A DNA stretch of 21,288 nt, from positions 1 through 21,288 of the IMG/VR virus record IMGVR_UViG_3300025759_000850. One strand, written 5' to 3'. The DNA is from a virus. Below are positions 1 through 8,019 of the stretch, piece by piece. Numbering within the stretch: position 1 is the stretch's first letter; each line of letters opens with the position of its first letter. The translations under genes were made by a program, and so were the position numbers. Under the pieces are notes generated by a model. It ran no database searches, was not told where the DNA came from, and worked only from the letters and a program-made list of their open reading frames with translations.

Positions 1-1
1 T

Positions 2-346
2 ACAGCCGATGAGGTGAGCGCTAGAGAGCAGCTCGATCTGTGGGAGAAGTTCCAAGACCACTGGTGTGAGCACAAGCCTAGCGTCACAGTCTACTACCGT
101 GACCACGAGTTCCTTGAGATCGGTCAATGGATTTATAATAACTTCGATAAGGTGAGTGGGATAAGCTTCCTGCCGTATGACGGTCACGTCTACCAGCAAG
201 CCCCTTATGAACCTATAAGTCGAGGCACATTCGAGCTACTCGAAGCTGAGATGCCCACAACAATAGAGTGGGATGTCGTGGAGAGAGACGATACTACTAC
301 CAGCTCGCAAGAGTTGGCATGTAAAGGCGGCGCCTGTGAGCTGTAA
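2..346 (+). CDS. nrdJ: Class II (B12-dependent) ribonucleotide reductase, C-terminal fragment
   Basis: This is the 3' end of a gene that begins outside the window. The frame is open from base 2 and ends in tandem TAA TAG stops, leaving about 114 residues. The text reads like the C-terminal region of phage adenosylcobalamin-dependent ribonucleoside-triphosphate reductases, which make deoxynucleotides for phage DNA synthesis. Recognisable stretches are DLWEKFQDHWCEHKPSVTVY, GQWIYNNFDKVSGISFLPYD and HVYQQAPYEPIS. It ends LACKGGACEL, a Cys-x4-Cys tail. In monomeric class II enzymes such a tail cysteine pair re-reduces the active site and is itself reduced by thioredoxin. It is the only plus-strand gene here and converges on the virion gene block. 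An internal GTG at base 14 could be taken for a start, but homology-like sequence continues upstream of it, so I treat the gene as 5'-truncated by the window edge. The catalytic core lies outside, so the class assignment rests on the tail alone. Confidence 0.85.
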   Translation, partial: TADEVSAREQLDLWEKFQDHWCEHKPSVTVYYRDHEFLEIGQWIYNNFDKVSGISFLPYDGHVYQQAPYEPISRGTFELLEAEMPTTIEWDVVERDDTTTSSQELACKGGACEL

Positions 347-377
347 TAGCCCTCAGACGTGTCTATTCTAGTGTAGA

Positions 378-430
378 AGCGACGATAACGATGAGGTAGT
401 AGGTAACTATACCCCGTCGCTATCGTCGCT
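378..430. other. Inverted repeat in the convergent intergenic gap
   Basis: The 105-bp gap between the reductase stop and the stop of the opposing virion gene holds a perfect 10-bp inverted repeat, AGCGACGATA (378-387) and TATCGTCGCT (421-430), around a 33-nt loop. Within the loop, CGTCGC at 415-420 offers a competing pairing with GCGACG at 379-384. The convergent position is where a two-way transcription terminator is expected. However, neither side has a convincing T tract: the plus strand continues AAAACTACGC and the minus strand TTCTACACTAG. A smaller hairpin (TTCTA-GTG-TAGAA, 366-378) abuts it. Terminator, RNA-end stabiliser or protein-binding palindrome are all possible. Confidence 0.45.
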
Positions 431-451
431 AAAACTACGCTCTGTGCAGCT

Positions 452-2251
452 CTAACGTCCTTGGAAGCGATTAGGAACTGTCGGAACGTCCAGACTAGGC
501 ACCTGCCCACTCCTTCGAGCATCGGCGTGCTGTATTGCCTGCCTACGTCGAGCTATCGCCTCCGCCCTCTCATCCTCACTAGCTCCGAGAGTCCTCATAG
601 CATTAGTAAGCATCACGGCGTCGGATAGCAGGTAGCTCCCCTTGCTTATTGTTATATTAGCTAGATCGCCAGTATCGACGTTATTCCTTATGAACAGCAT
701 AGCTAAGTCTTCTGGGTTCTGCTGCGGCTTAGGTACAGTAGCCTGATAGGCACGATACGCCCTAACAGGGTCATTACCAGCCCTGATAGCCTGCTGAGCG
801 AGTCTGACGTTACCCTCAAACATATTAGCTGCCCGATTATGTGCTGCCTTACCTATAACGTGAGCGGTGAGGAACCCTGCCGTTGACAGCCCTGCACCTG
901 TCGCAGCGCCCGGTACGCCTCCAACAGCTCCGCCAATAGACGTAACACCGGCTCCCATTATCATAGTCCGTACAAAGTCCTCAGAGTTAAACCGTAACTT
1001 ACCAAGTCTTCTAAATATCTCCTCTAAAGATGTACCCTCTAAGGCCCTCTTAAGAACAGCTTTCTGCCTATCGTCTAAGTATTTGCCTTGTCCGTTTCCT
1101 TCAACTAATGAACGTAATGTCTTATCCATAGTCTTCCAGACGGGCGTACCCTGCTTATTTACATTCTCCAGTGACTGAATGTACGCCCTATCGAACGCCT
1201 CGTTAATTGCACGGTCAGAACTATATCGCTGATACGTCCTACCAGCCGTCTCTACGACTTCCTCAAGCGTCATAGCCACAGCCTTGCGAGAAGCCTCCCC
1301 GTCTTTACCCGGCAACCGGATGTTATCGAGGACGATGTTACTCTTCTTACTCGTATCAAGCATTGTAGTTTTAAGGTAGTCAACAGCGTTCTTATAAGCA
1401 ACAGCGGTTGTATCTGAACCTCCTGCATACGGAGACAGGGCCTCTATCTCTCTCTGAAGCACCCCATACGTAAGCCTGCCCTCGTCAGCGGCTTTCTTTA
1501 TGATCTCTATGCTCCTACCTATCCTGCTAGGATTGTCGCTACCGAACTTTATACCTTCCCTGTATGCGAAATCTTCCAACCCCGGAACGATCTTCGCCCC
1601 GTCAATGGTGACTCCAAAGTCGTCAAGTGCCTTATACAGAACGTCAGAAGCGCCTTTTAACTGCTCAGCCGTTGGTATAGAGTCATTAAGGAACAACTGC
1701 CTACTAGCGGACGTCAGCGTCCTCAAACCGTTAAGAGCAACTGCTGTAGGAACTGAGGAAAGCGCTGCGCCTATAAATTCTCCGCCAAGCTCTCCACCGG
1801 CTCCCATCAAGTCACCACCGATCTCACCGCCATAGTAACCGCCCACACCAGCGACGGCACCTATACCAGACTCCGCTGCGATGCTCTGCTGTCCCAGACG
1901 TTGGAATACGTTAAGAGCTGTCGTAGAGGCGCTAGGACCCTTAGTTAACATATTAAGAACTGTACTTATGCCCTTAGCGCCCATTACCCACGAAGCTCCC
2001 TGCCCGGCGTAGTATCCAGACATAGAAGCAGCATTATTTACAGGGCCGCCAACACCGACTATACCGCCGCCCATGCCGGTAGCCATCCCGCCTATGAAGT
2101 CAGACGCGGTCTGTGCGCCCTGTTCCAGCCTTGACGGCGGCTCCGGCTGTCTCGGTTGAGGGTATTGAGGAACCGTAGGGGCATCTTCCTCTTTTTGACC
2201 TACCACCATATGGTGCAACTCAGGCGGAAGCCCTTTTAAAAAATCAGTCAT
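452..2251 (-). CDS. Putative ejection/internal virion protein, glycine-rich with hydrophobic segments
   Basis: This is a 599-residue protein, the last gene of the minus-strand virion block. I do not recognise a named family. A Pro-rich stretch (about 24-40) follows the N-terminus. Glycine-rich hydrophobic tracts that could be membrane-active lie at about 50-100, 128-172 and 429-468. Between them are soluble, helix-prone charged sequences, and the C-terminus is rich in Arg/Ala. In T7- and P22-like phages, large proteins encoded just after the tail hub are ejected at infection and form the channel that carries DNA across the envelope, and long Gly/Ala hydrophobic tracts suit that role. This is inference from position and composition. 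The ATG has a GGGGA site 5 nt upstream and lies 15 nt after the stop of the preceding gene. Confidence 0.6.
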   Translation of the reverse strand: MTDFLKGLPPELHHMVVGQKEEDAPTVPQYPQPRQPEPPSRLEQGAQTASDFIGGMATGMGGGIVGVGGPVNNAASMSGYYAGQGASWVMGAKGISTVLNMLTKGPSASTTALNVFQRLGQQSIAAESGIGAVAGVGGYYGGEIGGDLMGAGGELGGEFIGAALSSVPTAVALNGLRTLTSASRQLFLNDSIPTAEQLKGASDVLYKALDDFGVTIDGAKIVPGLEDFAYREGIKFGSDNPSRIGRSIEIIKKAADEGRLTYGVLQREIEALSPYAGGSDTTAVAYKNAVDYLKTTMLDTSKKSNIVLDNIRLPGKDGEASRKAVAMTLEEVVETAGRTYQRYSSDRAINEAFDRAYIQSLENVNKQGTPVWKTMDKTLRSLVEGNGQGKYLDDRQKAVLKRALEGTSLEEIFRRLGKLRFNSEDFVRTMIMGAGVTSIGGAVGGVPGAATGAGLSTAGFLTAHVIGKAAHNRAANMFEGNVRLAQQAIRAGNDPVRAYRAYQATVPKPQQNPEDLAMLFIRNNVDTGDLANITISKGSYLLSDAVMLTNAMRTLGASEDERAEAIARRRQAIQHADARRSGQVPSLDVPTVPNRFQGR

Positions 2252-2266
2252 TGTAATCCCCTATTT

Positions 2267-3571
2267 TTACTTTTTGAACCATTGAGAGAACTCAGGGTCC
2301 CAGAACCACTTGTTACCATTTTCATCTGTAAACTGTGTAACGGAGGGGCCATCAGACCCGCTAGGGGCAGACGTCGACATCTGAGCGTCAGTCCCAGCTT
2401 TGTCTGACTCGTACCCTGAGTACCTAAATGCTCTACGCTCTCTCAGGTCGTTAGCGATTGTCATGCTTCCATAATCAGCGGCTAAGCCAACAGCCCTACC
2501 TACACGACTCTCCGCACTGCTAATTATACCGTCAATAAGTCTAATGTTAGACTCCGTAGTATTGCTAAAGGACGCTGAGAACTGCTCAAGTTTCGCCCCT
2601 TCCCTCTCGGTAAAGGATGCCCCAAAAGACTCCTTCAGCCTAGATATTACAGACGCGCCCATTCGATTACGGAGTTCTACTGCATTGTTAACACTGTCCC
2701 AATCTACCCCTTCAGATCCAAACAGTAGCTTAGCCTGTAACTTACCAGCTTCCCATGCGCCAGTATCGACGAGTTCTAGGAGTTCCCTGATACGATACGC
2801 TTCAGCAAGACCACCTAACGCATCTTCAGCGTCTGAAACGGCTTTATTGAAGGTATTAACTTCCGCCTCAGCGATTCCCTTCTGTAGTAAGGCCCTACTT
2901 TCAAAGTCCATCTCGTCAGTCCTAGCCTGCTCTAATGCCTTAGCAGCCTCCTCTCCGGTTAGCTTATTTCCAGCGCGGTCACGTACGAAGGTTTGACCAT
3001 CGTCTGTAGCTATAAGCACAGTACCGTTCTGAAACGTCTCCACCGCATGTACGTCCACAGTCTCTGGAATTTCTCCCGTTAGCTGCATCTCAGACAATGT
3101 CGCTTGAGCTTGTAATTGACGTAATTCATACTCATGCAATTGCTGTGCTCGTGCTTCCTCCCGATTAGCTCGGCCAGCCGCAAGAGCTGCAAGTCTACCC
3201 TGCTCGGTTTGCACTCCTTCCTGAAATCTTCTTTGACGCTCTTGCTCTGCCCTGTCTACTCTCTGCTGCTGCATTATAGTCTGAGCCTGTGCAAGCTGAG
3301 GTACGAAAGCTGGAGCATTCCTCTGAGCCGCTGTCATCATCTGCTGATTATAGTCAGGAGCATTAGGGTAAATCTGACTCACAGCCTGATTAAACTGCTG
3401 CTGAGGAGTGAACAGGCCTAACCTGTTACGAGTCCTGTCCTGCGCTGCCTTGATACCCGCCATTGAAGCAGAGTGACCCTGACGAGTGTACTTCTCGAAA
3501 GGGTCTTCTACTTTATTGGCGTCCATCATATCAGCGTATATCTTCTGAATGTTGAACAATCCATCTAACAT
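2267..3571 (-). CDS. Putative internal virion / DNA-ejection protein, coiled-coil rich
   Basis: This is a 434-residue soluble protein with no signal peptide or membrane segment. Residues about 52-105 are rich in Gln. Residues about 100-165 form a long charged, Gln/Glu/Arg-rich helical stretch likely to be coiled coil. A short beta-like region (about 170-205) with a repeated TDDGQTF/DRAGNK look follows, then a helical region with the block SFGASFTEREGAKLEQFSAS that resembles segments of phage ejection proteins. The tail end is acidic and low-complexity and then aromatic (KWFWDPEFSQWFKK). It is the middle of three large genes after the tail hub, where internal virion proteins lie in podoviruses. 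The ATG is preceded by TAGGAG at 7-nt spacing. The ejection role is inferred from order and composition, not from a catalytic motif. Confidence 0.6.
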   Translation of the reverse strand: MLDGLFNIQKIYADMMDANKVEDPFEKYTRQGHSASMAGIKAAQDRTRNRLGLFTPQQQFNQAVSQIYPNAPDYNQQMMTAAQRNAPAFVPQLAQAQTIMQQQRVDRAEQERQRRFQEGVQTEQGRLAALAAGRANREEARAQQLHEYELRQLQAQATLSEMQLTGEIPETVDVHAVETFQNGTVLIATDDGQTFVRDRAGNKLTGEEAAKALEQARTDEMDFESRALLQKGIAEAEVNTFNKAVSDAEDALGGLAEAYRIRELLELVDTGAWEAGKLQAKLLFGSEGVDWDSVNNAVELRNRMGASVISRLKESFGASFTEREGAKLEQFSASFSNTTESNIRLIDGIISSAESRVGRAVGLAADYGSMTIANDLRERRAFRYSGYESDKAGTDAQMSTSAPSGSDGPSVTQFTDENGNKWFWDPEFSQWFKK

Positions 3572-3581
3572 ATTCTAACTC

Positions 3582-5870
3582 CTAGCCGCTAAATAGTCCG
3601 GGGAACCACTGCTCTAGCAGTCCAGTATTTACTGTCTGCCCCGTCTGATCGTTGATAGTACCTAAGAGCATGTCAACAATCAGTTGATTGTTGCCTAGCT
3701 CGTAGTTCATCTGTGCCTCTGCTGCCTGCTGTGCCAGCGTAGCTTCGTTCATGCCAGCCGTCTGTGCATAGCCCTCGGCTACCAGTTGGTTCCTCTCGGA
3801 GTTCAACTGTGTCTCAGCATTCAACTGAGCATAGTCAAAAGCCTGCCTATCGCTCAAGAACGAATTGGCGTACGCAGTATTGTTTACTCCGCCCATACCG
3901 ATATTGTAATTAGCCTGAGCATTGTAGTTCGATATAGCGTTCTGGTCTGCCAGTAACCCAAGCCGTGCTGCTTCCTGCTGCGCTTGGTTGAAAGCATTGA
4001 ATGCGGTAATGTTCTGATTACCTGCCTCAACGCCTAGCATTCCCTGCTGATACTGTCCCTGATTGTAAGCATTAAAGGCATCTATACCTTGCTGTCCCGC
4101 CTGAACGCCTAGCTGTCCCTGCTGGAACTGAGCCTGATTGTAGGCATTAAAGGCATCTATGCTTTGCTGTCCTGCTTGTAGACCAAGCTGTGACTGTGCC
4201 TGACTAGCCTGCTCAGCAGCTCTGTAGGCGTCTACGTTAATACCGGCAGCTTGTAGCGCCTGTGCTCCCTGAGCCTGTGCAGCCGCATCTCCTGCGCGGA
4301 ACGCATCGATGTTAATACCAGCAGCCTGTAAAGCCTGTCGTCCCTGCTCAGCCTGTGCTGTCTGCTGTGCCTGATACTGGGCGATAGTGTTACGGTCTGC
4401 TTCTAGTCCTAGCTGTCCTTGCTGTACAGCAGCGTTTACGTCCGTGCCGTACACGTTAGCCAACACGTTCTGCATCTGTACGTCCTGACCACGAGCCTGC
4501 GTAGCAGCGCCCACGTCCGTACCGTATAGCTGTGCCATAACCTGATTGTAAGCGTTAGTAGCCGCAGCCTGCTGTGCCTGAGCGTTGGTCTGAGCGCCGA
4601 ACATCCCCAGATTATACTGGTTGTTGATGCCTGCCATGCTCGTACCAGCCTGTACGTCCTGACCACGCTGATTCAGAGCAGCACTAAGCAGCCCCTGCTG
4701 GAACTGATTACCGATGGAGCGTCCTTGCAGTGCCTGCTCGCCCAGTACGTTAGTCAGGTTCGTAGCAGCGTTCTGAGACTCAGTGCCTAAGCCAAAGCTC
4801 TGGAGTAAGTTTTGATTCTGACGACCTGCGGACTCTTCGCCCAGACCCATAGCCTGTAAGCGCTGTGTTGCCAATCGTCCCTGCTCTTCACCTGCAAGCT
4901 GGAACGCACGCATAGCGTTAGCGCCTCGCGCCTCCTCTACAGCCTTAGCACGTGCCAATTCTTCCGGTGTACCGCCGTACGCATTAGAGGCAGTGCCTAG
5001 TCGTCCCTGTGCAGCCAGTTCGTCACGCAGAGCAAGACGCTCACGCTCACGATCACCAGACTGCATGCCTTCTAGCATGTCGTATATTTCTTGCTCGCTG
5101 CGTCCTGTACCGCCGCCTAGCTGTGACAGCGCGTCCTGTGCAGTTAGACCGCCCAGTAGACCACTAGCGATCTGTCCCTGCGAATACTGCGGAGACTGTG
5201 CCTGTGCATTGTACAGCGCGGACTGCTGCAAGTTCGTATTAACCTGTCCCGGTGCGTTGTACTGTGCAGCACTAGCAGTCTGTGGTATATTGAACCCAGA
5301 GAATCCGAGCATACCGTTCAGTGATACGTTAGCTGGACCTCCTACACCGCCCTGAAACCGTCCCGGTAAGTTTACATTCACACCACCAAGCTGAGCCGTG
5401 GGCCCTGCCGTGTAGTTGGACGTAACGCCACTAGGAGCCTGTCCTGCTACGTATGAAGACGCGATACTACCCGGTCCCATGCCAGCGGTATAGCTGTTAG
5501 TAGCAGTTGTAGGCTGTGCTCCCAGCGTGTAGCCATTAGTGTAACCAGTCGGCTGGCTGCCCAGCGTGTAGCCATTAACGGTACTGTAGCCTGTAGGGCC
5601 TGTCGCTGGAGCTGAGTAGCCGCTGCTACCAGTAGTTACCAAAGTAGGTGCTGTCGGAGCCGTAGGTGCAGTACCCCCATAGTTAGTAGTAGTATCAGGA
5701 GTGACAGTAACCGGCGTAAAAGTACCCTCGTCATTGTAGTCACGGGCTTCGTTTTGCAATGTCTGTAGTGAGGTGATGTTCGCGTTAAAGGCGTCTTGAT
5801 AGTTATTATTAGCCTGATCGGCTACCCACCACTGAGCGCCACCACTTAGTAGATCGCTTATCCAACTCAT
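3582..5870 (-). CDS. Large Q/A/N-rich repeat-containing putative tail or ejection protein
   Basis: This 762-residue protein starts with a Trp-rich N-terminus (MSWISDLLSGGAQWW). A Thr/Pro/Gly linker (about 50-95) follows, then five 13-residue repeats built on (N/S)xY(T/V)xG (99-163). A helical, Glu/Arg-containing region spans about 255-345. A long Gln/Ala/Asn-rich region (448-660) has a strict 25-residue period with consensus LGLxAGxxxIDAFNAYNQ. It ends in a hydrophobic C-terminus (LLEQWFPGLFSG). There is no membrane segment, lysozyme or peptidase motif. The ATG overlaps the stop of the tail-hub gene (TAATG) and has a purine-rich GGAAGGG upstream, so translation is probably coupled. Position after the tail hub and size suggest a virion protein, possibly an internal/ejection protein forming an extended helical bundle. 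The function is inferred. Confidence 0.6.
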   Translation of the reverse strand: MSWISDLLSGGAQWWVADQANNNYQDAFNANITSLQTLQNEARDYNDEGTFTPVTVTPDTTTNYGGTAPTAPTAPTLVTTGSSGYSAPATGPTGYSTVNGYTLGSQPTGYTNGYTLGAQPTTATNSYTAGMGPGSIASSYVAGQAPSGVTSNYTAGPTAQLGGVNVNLPGRFQGGVGGPANVSLNGMLGFSGFNIPQTASAAQYNAPGQVNTNLQQSALYNAQAQSPQYSQGQIASGLLGGLTAQDALSQLGGGTGRSEQEIYDMLEGMQSGDRERERLALRDELAAQGRLGTASNAYGGTPEELARAKAVEEARGANAMRAFQLAGEEQGRLATQRLQAMGLGEESAGRQNQNLLQSFGLGTESQNAATNLTNVLGEQALQGRSIGNQFQQGLLSAALNQRGQDVQAGTSMAGINNQYNLGMFGAQTNAQAQQAAATNAYNQVMAQLYGTDVGAATQARGQDVQMQNVLANVYGTDVNAAVQQGQLGLEADRNTIAQYQAQQTAQAEQGRQALQAAGINIDAFRAGDAAAQAQGAQALQAAGINVDAYRAAEQASQAQSQLGLQAGQQSIDAFNAYNQAQFQQGQLGVQAGQQGIDAFNAYNQGQYQQGMLGVEAGNQNITAFNAFNQAQQEAARLGLLADQNAISNYNAQANYNIGMGGVNNTAYANSFLSDRQAFDYAQLNAETQLNSERNQLVAEGYAQTAGMNEATLAQQAAEAQMNYELGNNQLIVDMLLGTINDQTGQTVNTGLLEQWFPGLFSG
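3891..4529 (-). repeat. 25-residue (75-bp) coding repeats in the Q/A/N-rich protein
   Basis: Residues 448-660 of the protein encoded at 5870-3582 run in an approximately 25-residue register. The clearest units are 561-585, 586-610, 611-635 and 636-660, each opening with LGL/LGV-type residues and carrying IDAFNAYNQ or a variant. Weaker units precede them at 486-511, 512-536 and 537-560, the last one residue short. Two YGTDV units start at 448 and 473. DNA of adjacent units is also similar but with scattered third-base changes. Confidence 0.85.
5382..5576 (-). repeat. Five 13-residue (39-bp) coding repeats
   Basis: Residues 99-163 of the protein encoded at 5870-3582 are five consecutive 13-residue units of pattern (N/S)(G/S/N)Y(T/V)(L/A)G followed by Gln/Pro/Thr/Gly residues. 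The tyrosine recurs at 101, 114, 127, 140 and 153. Units 1 and 2 are close copies and units 3-5 have diverged. The composition suggests an extended, flexible or beta-type spacer rather than a globular fold. Confidence 0.85.
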
Positions 5871-7372
5871 TAATATACCCTTCCTGTTATCATGTGAATG
5901 TCAACCTCCTGAACGGCTAACTCTGTTCCGTTGATTGAGGTCTGCCAACCGTATGATAGGCTTAACCCGCTTCCGAAGATGTTTACACGTTGTCTTGAAT
6001 TACCAGCTCCGCCAGAGAACTGAGCCACTCCGAACTCCGCTGTTCCAAACTCCGCTTGTGTCGCTCCCGGAGTCGTGTATGTCACGGTCTTGTATCCTTC
6101 ATTGTAGTCGAACGACCACTCAACCTGACTACTGTTTACGTTACCGCCTTCTATCACCACCGATAAGGTCTTAGGTATTAGAAGTACCATCTGTTCCGTG
6201 TACTGCTTGTGAGGCGCTCTGATAGTCATATCAAAGCTGCCGCCCTCGTCCGTATACAGCCCGCTGTAGTGCTGCAACCCGTTAACTGCACCGAGGTAGA
6301 AAGTACCGTCGATTGCCTCGTACCCGCAGTTAATAGGCCAGTTAGACCAGCGAGTAGCTCTCCAGCTACCGTCCTCTAGAGGCTGCTGAACGTCGAATAC
6401 GTACGCAATCTCTGCTGTAGGGAAGAAGTACACCACAAACCTGTTCGTCCTGCTGTATGCCGCCCTGACTGGGTCTGCTTCGTTGTCTACCCAGTATATA
6501 AGGTCGGTGTTTACGTTACGGCTTATGCTCCCGATGGGGCTGCTCTTCTCTTGAATCGTCCTGCCTAGCGATCTTACACCAGTCTTGTCTAGGAATATAA
6601 TGTCCTGTCCTGTATTGATGATCGTATCGCGGTGCTGACAGCCGATGTTACTAACCACGTCCTGTATACTCATCGTAGCGGGGCTGTCTGCCTCCCTGTA
6701 GATCAGGATGTTCCTAGTCAGGAAGATCACGAGGAAGTCGTTGTGCGATGCCAGTCCTGTCACAGTGTCCTTATCCTGCGGGAACACAGTAGACAAGTCG
6801 ATACTACCAGACGTACCGCCTCCCCAGTTGACACCGTTCAGGAGATCGCTCCAGTAAACCGTGTCGTCCTTAGCCGTCCACAGCCGACCAAAGGCGGACA
6901 ACGCGCACGTCCCCTGAGCTACGGTTCCGACGTAGTTCGAGTGTGCCGTTACAAGTTCTAACGTACCAACGCCTTTATCGTATTGCAGCGGGGCGTGACC
7001 ACTTTGGAAGAAGTACACGATCTCCTGCAACTGCACAATCTGCCACGCATTGTCTGTAATGGTCTGTCCGTTAGTGACGTCTGTTAGCGTAGTTGTGCCT
7101 GTGTAAACCTTGTTAGCCCCTACAGAGAACATAGTGGTCGTTCCGTCGTCCCACTCTGCCTCGAATATTGCCTCGATAGCCGAGGACGTACCGCCCGAAG
7201 TAGTAGTATACTCCCTGCCTTTACGAGCCGCGATACGTCCCTGCTTGTCGATGATACAGTTATCCGCCTTAGTCAGGAAACCGTCAGGCAGCAGACGTGG
7301 AGCGTCTTGCGTATTCAGCCCGAACTGTCCGGGGTTTACCTGAGCGACTGCCAGTTGCTGCTTTGATCTCAT
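5870..7372 (-). CDS. Tail hub / tail tubular protein B-like
   Basis: This is a 500-residue protein from the ATG at 7372, beta-rich and without membrane segments. Its opening, with GQFGLNTQDAPRLLPDGF followed by ADNCIIDKQGRIAARKG, is typical of the N-terminal region of podovirus tail-hub (tubular B / gp12-like, 'stabilisation') proteins, which form the lower tail tube below the adaptor ring. The body has many short beta motifs as in a propeller-type hub. Gene order (adaptor, then this gene, then ejection proteins) matches T7/P22-like layouts. An in-frame TTG 15 nt upstream is possible. I choose the ATG because it overlaps the adaptor stop as TAATG and has GGGAGA at 7-nt spacing, which suggests translational coupling. 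Confidence 0.75.
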   Translation of the reverse strand: MRSKQQLAVAQVNPGQFGLNTQDAPRLLPDGFLTKADNCIIDKQGRIAARKGREYTTTSGGTSSAIEAIFEAEWDDGTTTMFSVGANKVYTGTTTLTDVTNGQTITDNAWQIVQLQEIVYFFQSGHAPLQYDKGVGTLELVTAHSNYVGTVAQGTCALSAFGRLWTAKDDTVYWSDLLNGVNWGGGTSGSIDLSTVFPQDKDTVTGLASHNDFLVIFLTRNILIYREADSPATMSIQDVVSNIGCQHRDTIINTGQDIIFLDKTGVRSLGRTIQEKSSPIGSISRNVNTDLIYWVDNEADPVRAAYSRTNRFVVYFFPTAEIAYVFDVQQPLEDGSWRATRWSNWPINCGYEAIDGTFYLGAVNGLQHYSGLYTDEGGSFDMTIRAPHKQYTEQMVLLIPKTLSVVIEGGNVNSSQVEWSFDYNEGYKTVTYTTPGATQAEFGTAEFGVAQFSGGAGNSRQRVNIFGSGLSLSYGWQTSINGTELAVQEVDIHMITGRVY

Positions 7373-8019
7373 TAAATAGTCTCCCAAACTCCAAGTGTAG
7401 GGTCGCGTTGTATGTCTAGTCCGACAGCATCTGCCAGCGATTCCATTGCTCTCTGCATCTGCGTCATGTTATTACTTCCGCCTGTATCGCCCCGCTCTTC
7501 CAAGCAGTAAGCGTAGGCGAACTGTATAACAGGGTCTGCTGGTACGAGTAGTACGTCAGCGTCGTCTGTCATACGTGCCTGATGTTTCTTACCCAGCACT
7601 AACAGGGTGTACACTGCGTCAGGAGTAGGGTAGAGTTGAATCTCCAAGTCCCCGTCCGTAGCCTGCGCATAGCTTGCATAGTGCGTAGGCGGTCCAGAAG
7701 GATTACCAGACAGTGACTTCTGCACCTTCATAGTGCCTCTATCCATCATACGCAGCTTAGTGTTCTGCGTGTCGTTGAGCACGTGCCATATCTGACCATG
7801 CTCTCCGAGAGTCTCTACAACCTCAGTATCGTCCGAGGCAGTAGTAGTGATTGTGATCTCAGTGATTAGCTGTGACCAGTTGTGAGCGTTCTGTACGTGT
7901 ATCATGGCGTCGTTTACGAAGTCACCTACCATCGTAGAGTAGCTGTTCTCGTTCCATGTAGACGCTTCAGTCTCACGGAGCCTACGCATTACGCTGTTTA
8001 CCAAGTCTAAATATGTCAT
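7372..8019 (-). CDS. Head-tail adaptor / tail tubular protein A-like
   Basis: This is a 215-residue protein beginning MTYLDLVNSVMRRLRE. Such an N-terminal helix, followed by a sequence like FVNDAMIHVQNAHNWSQL, is the usual opening of podovirus adaptor proteins (tubular A / gp11-like, P22 gp4-like). These form a ring under the portal and connect it to the tail hub. Mixed helical and beta segments follow, with no membrane segment. The start is the ATG at 8019. It overlaps the stop of the preceding gene as TAATG and has a perfect GGAGG (8025-8029) 5 nt upstream. The longer possibility starting 12 nt upstream would place the start codon inside or against this site. The next gene is the tail hub, which supports the assignment. 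Confidence 0.75.
   Translation of the reverse strand: MTYLDLVNSVMRRLRETEASTWNENSYSTMVGDFVNDAMIHVQNAHNWSQLITEITITTTASDDTEVVETLGEHGQIWHVLNDTQNTKLRMMDRGTMKVQKSLSGNPSGPPTHYASYAQATDGDLEIQLYPTPDAVYTLLVLGKKHQARMTDDADVLLVPADPVIQFAYAYCLEERGDTGGSNNMTQMQRAMESLADAVGLDIQRDPTLGVWETI

Noticed and set aside
205-522. Minus-strand 105-codon frame across the convergent junction
   Set aside because: It overlaps the end of the reductase antisense and the end of the virion gene in another frame, has no good start site and crosses the inverted repeat.
4436-4666. Arg/Thr/Leu-rich minus-strand frame inside the Q/A/N-rich gene
   Set aside because: It is an alternate frame of the repeat-rich coding sequence, with no ribosome-binding site and low-complexity composition.
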